A stretch of 64,000 nt of DNA from Streptomyces sp. NBC_00539 (GTDB taxonomy: Bacteria; Actinomycetota; Actinomycetes; Streptomycetales; Streptomycetaceae). The first letter of the stretch is position 1. Each line of letters opens with the position of its first letter. Positions 16,407-24,861 of this stretch are shown here, piece after piece. Location of the stretch: assembly GCF_036346105.1 (NCBI RefSeq), contig NZ_CP107811.1:4979501-5043500 (forward strand), read 5' to 3'. Below the pieces are notes generated by a model. It was not told the DNA's origin. It saw only the letters and a program-made list of their open reading frames with translations, and did not search any database. The translations under genes were made by a program, and so were the position numbers.

Positions 16407-18247
16407 CGACGCGTCTCCAGATGTCTGCGGTGCAGCCACTTCGGCAGGCCGGGTGCCTCCAGGAAGCCCTCGGCCCGGCCCGCCGCGATACCGATCCGCA
16501 GCAGGTCGGAACTCTTCTCGAAGAGCATGAACCGCGGCTCCCAGATCGGCCGGTATTTGGCGTTGGCCCGGTAGAGGGACTCGATCTGCCACCAACGGGA
16601 GAAGAAGCTCAGCAGCGAGCGCCACATGCGCAGCACCGGACCCGCCCCGAGCTTGGACCCCCGTTCGAAGACGGAACGGAACATCGCGAAGTTCAGTGAG
16701 ACCTGTGTGACGCCGATCTCCTTCGAGCGCTCCAGGAGTTCGATGACCATGAACTCCATCAGACCGTTCTCGGATTCCCGGTCGCGGCGCATCAGGTCGA
16801 GCGACAGGCCCTTGGGTCCCCACGGCACGAAGGACAGCACGGCGCGCAGCTCGCCCTGCCCGTCGAAGCACTCCAGCATCACGCACTGGCCGTCGTCCGG
16901 GTCGCCCAGCCGGCCCAGCGCCATGGAGAAGCCGCGCTCGGTCGCGCCGTCGCGCCAGTCGTCGGCCCGCTTGAGGAGGTTGTCCATCTCGTCGGCCGGC
17001 ACGTCGGCGTGGCGGCGGATGCGGACGGTGTACCCGGCGCGCTTGACGCGGTTGAAGGCCTGCCGGACGGTCCGCATGGCGCGGCCCTCCAGGGTGAACT
17101 CGTCGGTCTCGACGATGGCCTCGTCACCGAGCTCCAGCGCGTCCAGGCCGTGCCGCGCGTAGATCTGCCCGGCCTCCTCGCTCGCGCCCATCACGGCCGG
17201 GATCCAGCCGTGTTCGCGGGCCTCGGCCAGCCAGGGTTCGATGGCGCCGGGCCACGCCTCCGGGTCGCCGATCGGGTCGCCGGACGCCAGTGAGACGCCG
17301 CCGACGACGCGGTAGGTGACGGCGGCCTTGCCGGTGGGGGACCAGATGACGGACTTCTCCCGGCGCAGCGCGAAGTAGCCCAGGGAGTCGCGGTCGCCCT
17401 GCTTGGCGAGCAGGGCCCGCAGCCGCTCCTCGTCCTCGGGGGTCAGCGGGTCGACGGCGCGGCGCGCGCGGAACGCCGCGAACAGCACGGCGAGCAGCAG
17501 CATCATCGACATCACGTTGATGGAGACGTCCACCCAGCTGGGGGTGGCGATCCCGTCGTAGGCCCGGTCGTTCGGCTCCAGGGTGACCAGCCGCATCACG
17601 CCGTACCGCCAGCGGGCCAGGAACGTCGCCTGGGCGCGGTCGGGGTCGGTGTTGGTGGCGCCGACCAGCAGGGCGGCGACGAGCGAGGTCAGCAGCAGGC
17701 CCACCGCGCCGACGGCGGTGGCGAGCTTGGGGTTGGACCGGTCGCCCTTGGCGTAGAACTCGTGCCGGCCCAGTACCAGCGCACCGACGAAGGCGGCGGT
17801 CAGCACCAGCGACACCCAGTTCTGGGCGTGGTCGCGGAACTCGGGGTAGCAGAAGTTGAACTCCCCGCCCGTGCACGGGGCGAAGGCCGCGGTGGCGAAG
17901 GCGAACAGCAGCATCCCGCTGATCACCAGGTTCAGGATCCAGGCGGCCCGCTTGCGGCGGCGCATGGTGACCGCGAGGATCAGCGAGAACAGCCCGGACG
18001 CGAACCCGGCCGTCAGCAGGTACGGGGTGTAGAAGTCGGCGGTGTTGTGCCGGCGCAGGTCCTGCCCGAGCGAAAGCCACACCGCGCTGAGGAAGTTCAC
18101 GAAGGTGACGGCACGCAGGTACCAGACCGCGAAGGCGGCCCCGCGCCGCGATGGTCCGGTGCCCCTGCGGCCGGCCGCCTTGTCGGCGGGCTCCCCGCCG
18201 GGCTCTTTTCTGCCGTTGGCAACCGTCGTGGTTTCTACGCTGGTCAA
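16403..18247 (-). CDS. Phosphatidylglycerol lysyltransferase-like membrane protein
   Basis: 614 residues. The N-terminal part has about six to seven membrane segments. The C-terminal cytosolic part is the DUF2156/LPG-synthase domain, with a GNAT-like fold, as in MprF and LysX: FALRREKSVIWSPTGKAAV, the YRVVGG stretch and LSLDLMRRD. Such domains move an aminoacyl group from tRNA to phosphatidylglycerol, making the membrane less anionic and more resistant to cationic peptides. A TTG at 18247 has GGAGAGG at 5-nt spacing; the ATG at 18262 has no such site. No lysyl-tRNA synthetase domain is fused, unlike mycobacterial LysX. The rhomboid-like and kinase genes follow on the same strand. Confidence 0.83.
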   Translation of the reverse strand: MTSVETTTVANGRKEPGGEPADKAAGRRGTGPSRRGAAFAVWYLRAVTFVNFLSAVWLSLGQDLRRHNTADFYTPYLLTAGFASGLFSLILAVTMRRRKRAAWILNLVISGMLLFAFATAAFAPCTGGEFNFCYPEFRDHAQNWVSLVLTAAFVGALVLGRHEFYAKGDRSNPKLATAVGAVGLLLTSLVAALLVGATNTDPDRAQATFLARWRYGVMRLVTLEPNDRAYDGIATPSWVDVSINVMSMMLLLAVLFAAFRARRAVDPLTPEDEERLRALLAKQGDRDSLGYFALRREKSVIWSPTGKAAVTYRVVGGVSLASGDPIGDPEAWPGAIEPWLAEAREHGWIPAVMGASEEAGQIYARHGLDALELGDEAIVETDEFTLEGRAMRTVRQAFNRVKRAGYTVRIRRHADVPADEMDNLLKRADDWRDGATERGFSMALGRLGDPDDGQCVMLECFDGQGELRAVLSFVPWGPKGLSLDLMRRDRESENGLMEFMVIELLERSKEIGVTQVSLNFAMFRSVFERGSKLGAGPVLRMWRSLLSFFSRWWQIESLYRANAKYRPIWEPRFMLFEKSSDLLRIGIAAGRAEGFLEAPGLPKWLHRRHLETRR

Positions 18248-18342
18248 GCGGACCTCTCCCATGGAATGCGATGTTATGGGGCGTCACCGTCCACGGGCGG
18301 TTCGAGCACCCCGGACTGCTCAGGCCCGTGGCGCCCGTCGAC

Positions 18343-19407
18343 TCAGTCCTTCGTTTCCTCCGCCGCCCGCTCGGGCAGGTCCGCCGCGAGTGCGGCGGCC
18401 GCTTGGACGAGGGGGAGGGCGAGCAACGCCCCGGTTCCCCCACCTACTGTGACGCCGTGGTCGAGCACCGGGTTGAGCGCCATCCGGTCCAGGGCTTTGG
18501 CCTGGCCCGGCTCTCCGCTGGCCTGGCCGGCCAGCCACCAGTCCGGGGCGCGGAACGCGGCCCGCTGGGCCACCAGCCCGCACGCCGCGGACACGATGCC
18601 GTCGAGGATGACAGGCGTGCGGCGTACCGCGCACTGGAGCAGGAACCCCGTGATGGCGGCGACGTCCGCACCGCCGACCTTTGCCAGCAGGGCCACCTGG
18701 TCCCCGAGGACGGGGCGGGCCCGGCGCAGCGCGTCGCGGATCGCCGCACACTTGCGCATCCAGGTCAGGTCGTCGACGGGGAGACCGCCGCGGCCCGTGA
18801 CGACGGAGGCGTCCGTGCCGCACAGGGCCGCCACCAGGGTCGCGGCCACCGTGGTGCCGCCCACGCTGAGGTCGCCGAGCACGACGAGGTCCGTCCCCGC
18901 GTCGGCCTCCTCGTCGGCGATGCGCATCCCGAGCCGGAGCGCAGCCTCGGCCTCCTCGGGCGTCAGCGCGTCCTCCACGTCGATGCGGCCGCTGCCGCTG
19001 CGGACCCGGTGGCGCGTGACGTCCGACGGGAGCAGCCCGGGGTCGCAGTCCAGTCCCGCGTCGACGATGCGGACGCCGGCGCCGAAGCGGCCGGCCAGGA
19101 CGGCGACCGGGCTCGTCCCGTCGAGCACGGCGCGCACCAGTTCGTGGGCTGAACCGGCGGCCCGGGCGGAGACCCCGGCGGCGGCGATCCCGTGGTCGGC
19201 GGCGAACAGCACGACGCGCGGCCGCTCGATCGCCCTGACCGGTACCCGGCCCTGCGCGGCGGCCAGCCACTCGCCGAGCTCGTCGAGCCGGCCCAGCGCG
19301 CCGGGCGGCACGGCCAGCCGTTCGCGGCGATCCTCGGCATCACGACGGACGCCCCCGTCGGGGCGTTCGATCAGATCGGAGAACTCGTCGAGATTCAGCG
19401 TGGTCAT
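18343..19407 (-). CDS. cobT: Nicotinate-nucleotide--DMB phosphoribosyltransferase
   Basis: 354-aa CobT, which makes alpha-ribazole phosphate from nicotinate mononucleotide and 5,6-dimethylbenzimidazole for the lower ligand of cobalamin. Recognisable elements are the substrate segment VLFAADHGIAAAGVS, the GDLSVGGTT loop, the GGADVAAI motif and the C-terminal GGGTGALLALPLVQ stretch carrying the region of the catalytic glutamate. Length is normal. The CobU fusion gene lies 96 bp upstream on the same strand and cobS is 5.5 kb away on the other strand. No cobalamin riboswitch precedes it. Confidence 0.95.
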   Translation of the reverse strand: MTTLNLDEFSDLIERPDGGVRRDAEDRRERLAVPPGALGRLDELGEWLAAAQGRVPVRAIERPRVVLFAADHGIAAAGVSARAAGSAHELVRAVLDGTSPVAVLAGRFGAGVRIVDAGLDCDPGLLPSDVTRHRVRSGSGRIDVEDALTPEEAEAALRLGMRIADEEADAGTDLVVLGDLSVGGTTVAATLVAALCGTDASVVTGRGGLPVDDLTWMRKCAAIRDALRRARPVLGDQVALLAKVGGADVAAITGFLLQCAVRRTPVILDGIVSAACGLVAQRAAFRAPDWWLAGQASGEPGQAKALDRMALNPVLDHGVTVGGGTGALLALPLVQAAAALAADLPERAAEETKD

Positions 19408-19503
19408 CTGCCAGAGCGTACAGGCGGTGAGGCCTTCCCCAAGCCCCCGATCCGGCCTCTCGGTCAGCCCGCCGACGGCCCCCCGCGGACCGCTCCGCCG
19501 GCG

Positions 19504-20715
19504 TCACGGCTTCAAGATCAACGCCTGGCCCGCGACGACCAGCAGCACGTGCTCGCACTCGGCCGCCACCGCGTTGTTCAGCCGGCCCAGCTCGTCGCGG
19601 AAGCGCCGCCCCGACGCGGTCGCGGGAACCACGCCCGCACCCACCTCGTTGCTGACGAACACCACCGTCCGGCGGGCCGCCCGCACGGCCGCCGCCAGCG
19701 CACCGGTCCGCTTGCGGAGCTCGGTGCGGCCGCCCGCCTCCCACACCGAGTCGTCCCAGGCCCCGGCCCGGTCCATCGCGTCCGTCAGCCACAGCGCCAG
19801 GCAGTCCACCAGCAGCGGCGGCCCGTCCCCGTCCTCCAGCAGCGGCACCAGCTCGCACGTCTCCACCGTCCGCCAGCTCGCCGGACGCCGCTCCCGGTGC
19901 AGCCCCACCCGCTGCGCCCACTCCGCGTCCCCCTCCCGGGAACCGCTCGTGGCGACGTAGACCACCTCGGGGAACGGCGCCAGTCGCCGCTCGGCCTCGT
20001 ACGACTTCCCCGACCGGGCCCCGCCCAGCACCAGCGTCCGCCGCGGCACCTGCGGCAGCGCGCGGTACTCGCCGGCCACCACCGTCGTGCCGTCCGGGAC
20101 CGTCCGCGCCCCGACGGCCGCGCACCGGCGCTCCAGCTCCCGCCCCGGCGGGGTCCCGTGGTCCAGGTGCACGGCGATCACATCGGTGGCCGGGCCGACC
20201 GCCCCGCCCGCCCGCAGCCGTGCGAGCGCCTCGGGGCGGCCCAGCACGTCCGCGAGGACCACGTCGTACGGGAGCTGTCCGCCCGCGCCGGGACCGAGGC
20301 CCGCCGGGGCCCCGCCCGGCGGCAGGTACAGCAGCCGGGCGCCGTCCGGGCCGGTGACCTCGTACCCCGTGCCGGGGGCGTCCATCGGCACCGCCCGCAC
20401 CCGGTGCCCGCTGATCACCGCCAGCTCCCGGCCGTCCGGCACCCGCCCGGCGGCGGGCAGCCCGGGCGGCAGCTCGACGGCCGGGCCGTCGTGCGGGTGG
20501 GTCAGCAGGACCTGCCGTACGCCCGACAGCGAATGCCCCGCACGGGCGCCGGCCAGCACCGCCCCCGGTGTCAGGTCCAGCAGCAGCGCGCCGTCCACGA
20601 GGACGGCGGTCGCGGCGCGGGCGCCCGGGCCGACGGCCAGGGCGCAGGTGGCGCAGGGACAGCCGGGGCGGGGCAGTCCTTCGGGTGTACCGGTACCGAG
20701 GAGAGTGAGTTCCAC
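19504..20715 (-). CDS. cobU: CobU cobinamide kinase/guanylyltransferase with N-terminal MBL-like domain
   Basis: 403 residues in two parts. Residues 1 to about 220 look like a metallo-beta-lactamase-fold domain (start VELTLLGTGTPEG, then a shortened LLTHPHDGP metal motif and a late AVHLDHG). Residues about 225-403 are CobU: the P-loop GGARSGKS near residue 230, then VYVATS and VFVSNEVGAGVVP. CobU phosphorylates adenosylcobinamide and converts it to adenosylcobinamide-GDP, the substrate of CobS. The GTG at 20715 follows GGGAGGA at 6-7 nt. The MBL part has lost some canonical histidines, so its activity is uncertain. Confidence 0.9.
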   Translation of the reverse strand: MELTLLGTGTPEGLPRPGCPCATCALAVGPGARAATAVLVDGALLLDLTPGAVLAGARAGHSLSGVRQVLLTHPHDGPAVELPPGLPAAGRVPDGRELAVISGHRVRAVPMDAPGTGYEVTGPDGARLLYLPPGGAPAGLGPGAGGQLPYDVVLADVLGRPEALARLRAGGAVGPATDVIAVHLDHGTPPGRELERRCAAVGARTVPDGTTVVAGEYRALPQVPRRTLVLGGARSGKSYEAERRLAPFPEVVYVATSGSREGDAEWAQRVGLHRERRPASWRTVETCELVPLLEDGDGPPLLVDCLALWLTDAMDRAGAWDDSVWEAGGRTELRKRTGALAAAVRAARRTVVFVSNEVGAGVVPATASGRRFRDELGRLNNAVAAECEHVLLVVAGQALILKP

Positions 20716-20832
20716 GGGATGATCCTCCCGCGTCACCGGGACTGCTGCGCGCCCGGCTACTCTGCGGGCAGACTCGAGGCGGAGTACGCGCGCGAGCGAC
20801 AGACGAGCGGCGGACGAGCAACGGAGGCGGAC

Positions 20833-21045
20833 ATGGCGTGGACGTGGCGGTTCGAGGCGGCCGACGGCGGCGAGACCAACCCGTCGGTGGAGCCTGAGGA
20901 GTTCACCACGCAGGGGGACGCGGAGTCCTGGATCGGGGAGTACTGGAAGGACCTGCTGGAGGGCGGGGTCGAACGGGTCAAGCTCTCCGACGACGGCGGC
21001 ACCGAGCTGTACACGATGAGCCTGCGCGAGGCGCTGGACGCGTGA
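20833..21045 (+). CDS. Small conserved acidic protein, unknown function
   Basis: 70 residues, strongly acidic, rich in Trp (MAWTW at the start, SWIGEYW in the middle) and soluble. The ATG at 20833 has GGAGG seven bases upstream, and the gene ends at a perfect terminator hairpin, so it is real. I do not recognise a domain. It is divergent from the cobU gene, 117 bp away, and convergent with a methyltransferase gene. No function is proposed. Confidence 0.8.
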   Translation: MAWTWRFEAADGGETNPSVEPEEFTTQGDAESWIGEYWKDLLEGGVERVKLSDDGGTELYTMSLREALDA

Positions 21046-21060
21046 GCGCCTGATCGGGCG

Positions 21061-21091
21061 GCGGTGTGCGGGGCCCGGCCCCGCACACCGC
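21061..21091. terminator. Bidirectional terminator hairpin
   Basis: Perfect 14-bp inverted repeat (21061-21074 with 21078-21091) with a 3-nt loop. It lies between the convergent small acidic protein and methyltransferase genes. Confidence 0.85.
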
Positions 21092-21100
21092 ACAGGTGCG

Positions 21101-21928
21101 TCAGCCCCGTACGCCGCACAGGTGCAGCAGCGCCGCCACCCCGCGGTAGGGGTCGGTCCGGCCGGCCCGGTCCTCGGCGGCCAGCAATCGCTCCAGTTCC
21201 CCGTCCGGGGGCAGGGTCTCGCCGGCCTCGGTGCCGTCGGTGAAGACGCGGACGCCGTACCAGGCGTGGAGCGGCGCGCCGATCCCGGACAGGGTCGCGG
21301 TCAGATCGGCCAGCCGGTCGGCCCGTACCTCGAGGCCGAGCCGGTTCGTGTAGTCGACGGTGTCGAAGGCGGCCAGGGCGGCCGTCCAGTTCCCGTCGAG
21401 CCCCGGTCGCATCGCGAGGGCGTCGCCGTTGCGCACGAGCAGGGACAGCAGCCCGCCCGGCGCCAGCATGCGGGCCAGCCCGGCGAGCATCGGGTCCGGC
21501 TCGGGCACGTACATCAGCACGCCGTGGCACAACACCACGTCGAAGCTGCCGGGACCGAAGTGGGCGCCCGTCTCGCGGCCGTCGCCCTCCATCAGCCGGA
21601 CCCGCTCCTGGATCCCGGCCGGTTCCGCGGCCAGTGCGGCGTGCGCGACCGCGAGCATGTCGGGGTCCTGCTCCAGGCCGGTGACCATGTGCCCGGCGCG
21701 GGCCAGGCGCAGGGCCTGCGTGCCCTGGCCCATGCCGACGTCGAGCACGCGCAGCCGCTGCCCGACGGGGAAGCGGTGCACGATCTGCTCGTCGACCTGG
21801 CGGCCCACGAGTTCCTGGCGGACGGCGTTGCGCAGTCCGCCCAGTCCCTCCAGCCACAGCCGGGCGCCCCCGGCGAATCCCTGTTTCCCCTCCCCTGACG
21901 CCCCTGAGCGGGGCGTCGCTCGGCTCAG
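21101..21928 (-). CDS. SAM-dependent methyltransferase (class I), start uncertain
   Basis: Class I methyltransferase: the SAM-binding motif VLDVGMGQGTQALRLA is followed by an acidic motif II (GLEQDPDML), then EGDGRE and the motif IV region SFDVVLCHGVLMYV. It resembles CmoA/UbiE-like small-molecule or tRNA methyltransferases, but the substrate is unknown. The start is unusual. Coding character begins near 21900, yet no in-frame ATG, GTG or TTG exists until GTG 21808, which would remove about 40 conserved-looking residues. A CTG at 21928 overlapping the previous stop (CTGA) would give 275 residues and is used here. A sequencing error or an unusual start is possible. The last residues reach a terminator shared with the convergent small gene. 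Confidence 0.75.
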   Translation of the reverse strand: MSRATPRSGASGEGKQGFAGGARLWLEGLGGLRNAVRQELVGRQVDEQIVHRFPVGQRLRVLDVGMGQGTQALRLARAGHMVTGLEQDPDMLAVAHAALAAEPAGIQERVRLMEGDGRETGAHFGPGSFDVVLCHGVLMYVPEPDPMLAGLARMLAPGGLLSLLVRNGDALAMRPGLDGNWTAALAAFDTVDYTNRLGLEVRADRLADLTATLSGIGAPLHAWYGVRVFTDGTEAGETLPPDGELERLLAAEDRAGRTDPYRGVAALLHLCGVRG

Positions 21929-21930
21929 GG
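21902..21930 (-). terminator. Hairpin at the DUF3043 / methyltransferase junction
   Basis: CCCTGAGC (21902-21909) pairs with GCTCAGGG (21923-21930) around a 13-nt loop and includes the DUF3043 stop codon. It could be a weak terminator or an attenuating hairpin at the start of the methyltransferase coding region. Confidence 0.45.
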
Positions 21931-22524
21931 CCGTTCCCCGCGCTTGACCTGCGGCTTCGGCAGACGCAGGCGGCGCATCTGGAGCGTGCGCATCAGGCCG
22001 TAGGCGACGGCGCCGCGCTTCGGCTCGTTCGGGAAGCGCGTGTTCAAGGCCTTGCGCAGGCGGATGAACAGGCCGATGGAGTCGAGGATGATCAGGACGA
22101 TCACGCCGAGCCACAGCAGCAGCGCGATGTTCTGGATCGAGGGGATCCGGACCATGCTCAGCACCAGGATGATCACCGCGAGGGGCAGGAACATCTCGGC
22201 GACCGAGTAGCGGGCGTCCACGTAGTCGCGGACGTACCTGCGGACCGGGCCCTTGTCACGGGCGGGCAGGGCCCGCTCGTCGCCGTTGGCCAGCGCCTGG
22301 CGCTGCTTCGCCATCTCTTCGCGGCGGCGCTCACGGGCGCGCTTGGCATCCTCCTTGCGGTTGCCGGTCGGAGCCGCCACTGCCTTGCGCTGCGACTGGG
22401 CCACAGCACGCTTCGGCGTCGGGCGGCCCTTCGGGGCCTGGGGGTCACGGGGCTGCGAAAGGCCGGCGCTCACCTTGTCGGTGGCGGCGTCCTTTTCTTC
22501 CTTGGAGGAACGGCTACCAAACAC
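21925..22524 (-). CDS. DUF3043 membrane protein
   Basis: 199 residues. A highly charged N-terminal cytosolic half rich in Lys, Arg, Gln and Glu is followed by two hydrophobic segments (about residues 112-130 and 138-155) and a basic C-terminus (LRLPKPQVKRGERP). This matches the actinobacterial DUF3043 family of unknown function. GTG 22524 gives the start VFGSRSSKEEKD, as in homologues I recall; TTG 22533 is the alternative. Neither has a clear ribosome binding site, so the message may be leaderless. It is divergent from pspA across 358 bp. Confidence 0.85.
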   Translation of the reverse strand: MFGSRSSKEEKDAATDKVSAGLSQPRDPQAPKGRPTPKRAVAQSQRKAVAAPTGNRKEDAKRARERRREEMAKQRQALANGDERALPARDKGPVRRYVRDYVDARYSVAEMFLPLAVIILVLSMVRIPSIQNIALLLWLGVIVLIILDSIGLFIRLRKALNTRFPNEPKRGAVAYGLMRTLQMRRLRLPKPQVKRGERP

Positions 22525-22882
22525 AAAACCCAAGCGTACGTGGTCGTGCGCTCCCGCCCCACCTCCGCGGGGAACGATCCGGCAACGGCGGGCGTCTTCC
22601 CTGTGCAGGGTTCTTGCGGCGGGCGCACCTCCCGCGCGGACGGCCCGGGAGCGCACCGGGTCCCGGGGATCTCGGGGGTTCTCCTGGGATCACCTACTCC
22701 TCGCGCCCGATACGGCGGGGGAGTCAGTCGTCCTGGAGGAGGAGCGCATCCGGGCAGGAACAGTGCGGTAATGGAGACAGGGCCCGTACTGTGGGTCCTG
22801 ATGGCGGCCGTCTCGGGAGACCGGGCACCGCCATGGCTGTGACCTGGAGCGAAGTCCGTCTAGAAGGGGGCGCGCGAAGCCC
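22525..22882. promoter_or_regulatory. Intergenic region DUF3043 / pspA
   Basis: 358 bp without a credible gene. It should contain divergent promoters. A GGAAC element near 22759, of the kind seen in extracytoplasmic-function sigma promoters, lies about 125 bp before pspA, but no convincing -10 partner was found. Nothing else was recognised. Confidence 0.35.
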
Positions 22883-23677
22883 ATGAGCGGTGTCATGAAG
22901 CGTATGGGGATGATCTTCCGCGCGAAGGCGAACAAGGCCCTTGACCGGGCCGAGGACCCGCGCGAAACCCTCGACTACTCCTACCAGAAGCAGCTGGAAC
23001 TGCTGCAGAAGGTGCGCCGGGGCGTCGCCGATGTGGCGACCTCCCGCAAGCGGCTGGAGCTGCAGCTGAACCAGCTCCAGGGCCAGTCCGCCAAGCTGGA
23101 GGACCAGGGCCGCAAGGCGCTCGCCCTCGGCCGCGAGGACCTGGCCCGCGAGGCCCTGGCCCGCCGCGCCTCCCTCCAGCAGCAGGTCAGCGACCTGGAG
23201 GTGCAGCACCAGACCCTCCAGGGCGAGGAGGAGAAGCTGACCCTCGCCTCCCAGCGCCTGCAGGCCAAGGTGGACGCCTTCCGGACGAAGAAGGAGACCA
23301 TCAAGGCCACCTACACCGCCGCCCAGGCGCAGACCCGGATCGCCGAGTCCTTCTCCGGCATCTCGGAGGAGATGAGCGACGTCGGCCTCGCCATCCAGCG
23401 TGCCGAGGACAAGACCGCCCAGCTCCAGGCCAGGGCCGGCGCGATCGACGAACTGCTGGCCTCCGGCGCCCTGGACGACCAGAGCGGTCTCGGCTCCAAG
23501 GACGACATCCAGGCCGAGCTCGACCGCCTCTCCGGCGGCACCGATGTGGAACTGGAGCTCCAGCGGATGAAGGCCGAGCTGGCCGGCGGCCCGTCCGCGC
23601 AGCAGCAGGCCATCGAGGGCGGTGCCCCCGGCACGGGCCAGCCGTCGCAGACCCAGCACCGGTTCGACAAGCAGTAG
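22883..23677 (+). CDS. pspA: PspA/IM30 phage-shock membrane-remodelling protein
   Basis: 264 residues, almost entirely helical. An N-terminal amphipathic helix (MKRMGMIFRAKANKALD) leads into the long PspA coiled-coil with LDYSYQKQLELLQKVRRGVADV and repeated Gln/Lys/Glu heptads, then a short Gly/Gln-rich tail. PspA proteins are ESCRT-III relatives that coat and stabilise the cytoplasmic membrane under stress. The ATG at 22883 follows a GGGGGCG stretch; an internal ATG four codons on is possible. The PspA-associated gene lies 13 bp downstream. There is no pspF, pspB or pspC here, as is normal in Streptomyces. Confidence 0.93.
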   Translation: MSGVMKRMGMIFRAKANKALDRAEDPRETLDYSYQKQLELLQKVRRGVADVATSRKRLELQLNQLQGQSAKLEDQGRKALALGREDLAREALARRASLQQQVSDLEVQHQTLQGEEEKLTLASQRLQAKVDAFRTKKETIKATYTAAQAQTRIAESFSGISEEMSDVGLAIQRAEDKTAQLQARAGAIDELLASGALDDQSGLGSKDDIQAELDRLSGGTDVELELQRMKAELAGGPSAQQQAIEGGAPGTGQPSQTQHRFDKQ

Positions 23678-23690
23678 GACGGGGCCCGTC

Positions 23691-23969
23691 ATGATTGTCC
23701 GCATCATGGGGGAAGGCCAGGTGGAGCTGGCCGACAGCCACTTCGCCGAGCTCAACGCCCTGGACGACGCCCTCCTGGAGGAGATGGAGTCCGGTGACGA
23801 GTCGGGCTTCCGCAGGACGCTCGGCGAGCTGCTCGATGCGGTCCGACGGCTCGGCCGGCCGCTGCCGGACGACGTACTGGAGCCGTCGGAGCTCATCCTG
23901 CCCGCCCCGGACGCCACGCTGGACGAGGTCCGGCAGATGCTCAGCGACGACGGCCTGATCCCGGGCTGA
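23691..23969 (+). CDS. pspAA: PspA-associated protein (PspAA)
   Basis: 92-residue acidic protein beginning MIVRIMGEGQVEL, the usual start of PspAA-domain proteins. It has two parts: a short beta-rich N-terminus and a helical region LLDAVRRLGRPLP ending in LSDDGLIPG. In actinobacteria this protein is encoded directly after pspA and probably modulates PspA assembly or membrane contact. The gap to pspA is 13 bp, so the two are co-transcribed. No catalytic motif is visible. Confidence 0.88.
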   Translation: MIVRIMGEGQVELADSHFAELNALDDALLEEMESGDESGFRRTLGELLDAVRRLGRPLPDDVLEPSELILPAPDATLDEVRQMLSDDGLIPG

Positions 23970-24004
23970 GCGGCGCGGGGGCTGTTCGGGGCAGGGCCCG
24001 TCGC

Positions 24005-24775
24005 TCAGTGCGGCGGGCCCTTGCGCAGGGGGATCCGCTCCGGGTCCGGGGTGCCGCCGATGAAGTTCTCGAACCTGCGGCGCGGCGCGGCCCAGCGCCG
24101 GTCGTGGTGGAAGGCGCGCAGCCCGGCCCTGGCGCGGGCCCGCGGGCGCTTGGCGTAGAACCGCTTCGCGTACGGGGAACCGGGCCGGGCCAGCCGGATC
24201 GCGCCGATCAGCGCCACGAAGGGGACCACCGTCCCGAACAGCGCGGTGCGCGGCTTGCCCTTCCACAGCGCGACCAGCGCCAGGAAGAAGTTGCCGGCCA
24301 TGTTCAGGACGACCAGGCCGCGGCTCTGCCGTTCGTCGGGGCTGAGGTCGTTGACCCCGAAGGGCAGGAACCCGCCCAGCACCAGCGCCACCAGCGCGGC
24401 CGTCAGGACCACGATCTCGACGCTCTTGCGGCCCTGCTCGCTCCAGTAGACGTCGTCGAGGTGCAGGATCAGCGCGAACTCGTCCAGCACCAGGCCCGCG
24501 CCCAGCCCGAAGAGCACGGCCGAGGCCAGCGCGCCGAAACCGCCCCGGCCGCTGGCGATCGAGCCGAACCCGCCGATGATCACGAGGACCACCCCGGGCA
24601 CGACGTGGTGGATGTGCAGGCCGCCCGGCGACACGTTGCGGAACGGGCCCCGGCCCGCCCGGATCAGCCGGGTGATCACGCGGGTGACCAGGAACGACAG
24701 CACGAAGGACAGCAGGGCGACCAGCAGGGGCAGCTTCCCCGGTTCGACGATGTTCCGATACCACCAGTGACCCAT
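24005..24775 (-). CDS. Integral membrane protein, unknown function
   Basis: 256 residues with six to seven membrane segments in the first 200 residues and a basic cytosolic C-terminus of about 60 residues. A HIHH motif between segments one and two (after VSPGGLHIHHVVPG) and acidic LDEFALILHLDDVYW later in the membrane suggest metal or proton binding, but I cannot name a family. The ATG at 24775 gives MGHWWYRNIVEP. It is convergent with the pspA pair and divergent from cobS, with 86 bp between the starts. Confidence 0.85.
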   Translation of the reverse strand: MGHWWYRNIVEPGKLPLLVALLSFVLSFLVTRVITRLIRAGRGPFRNVSPGGLHIHHVVPGVVLVIIGGFGSIASGRGGFGALASAVLFGLGAGLVLDEFALILHLDDVYWSEQGRKSVEIVVLTAALVALVLGGFLPFGVNDLSPDERQSRGLVVLNMAGNFFLALVALWKGKPRTALFGTVVPFVALIGAIRLARPGSPYAKRFYAKRPRARARAGLRAFHHDRRWAAPRRRFENFIGGTPDPERIPLRKGPPH

Positions 24776-24861
24776 ACCGCCGGCTCCTTCCCCTGACAGC
24801 TCCCGGTTTAGCAGGTATTGGGCAATTTACCGGCCGCCCCGAGCGGGTAGCGTTCGCGCCG

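Noticed and set aside
19408-20832. Cobalamin riboswitch near the cob genes
   Set aside because: No B12-box-like conserved segment was seen in either gap.
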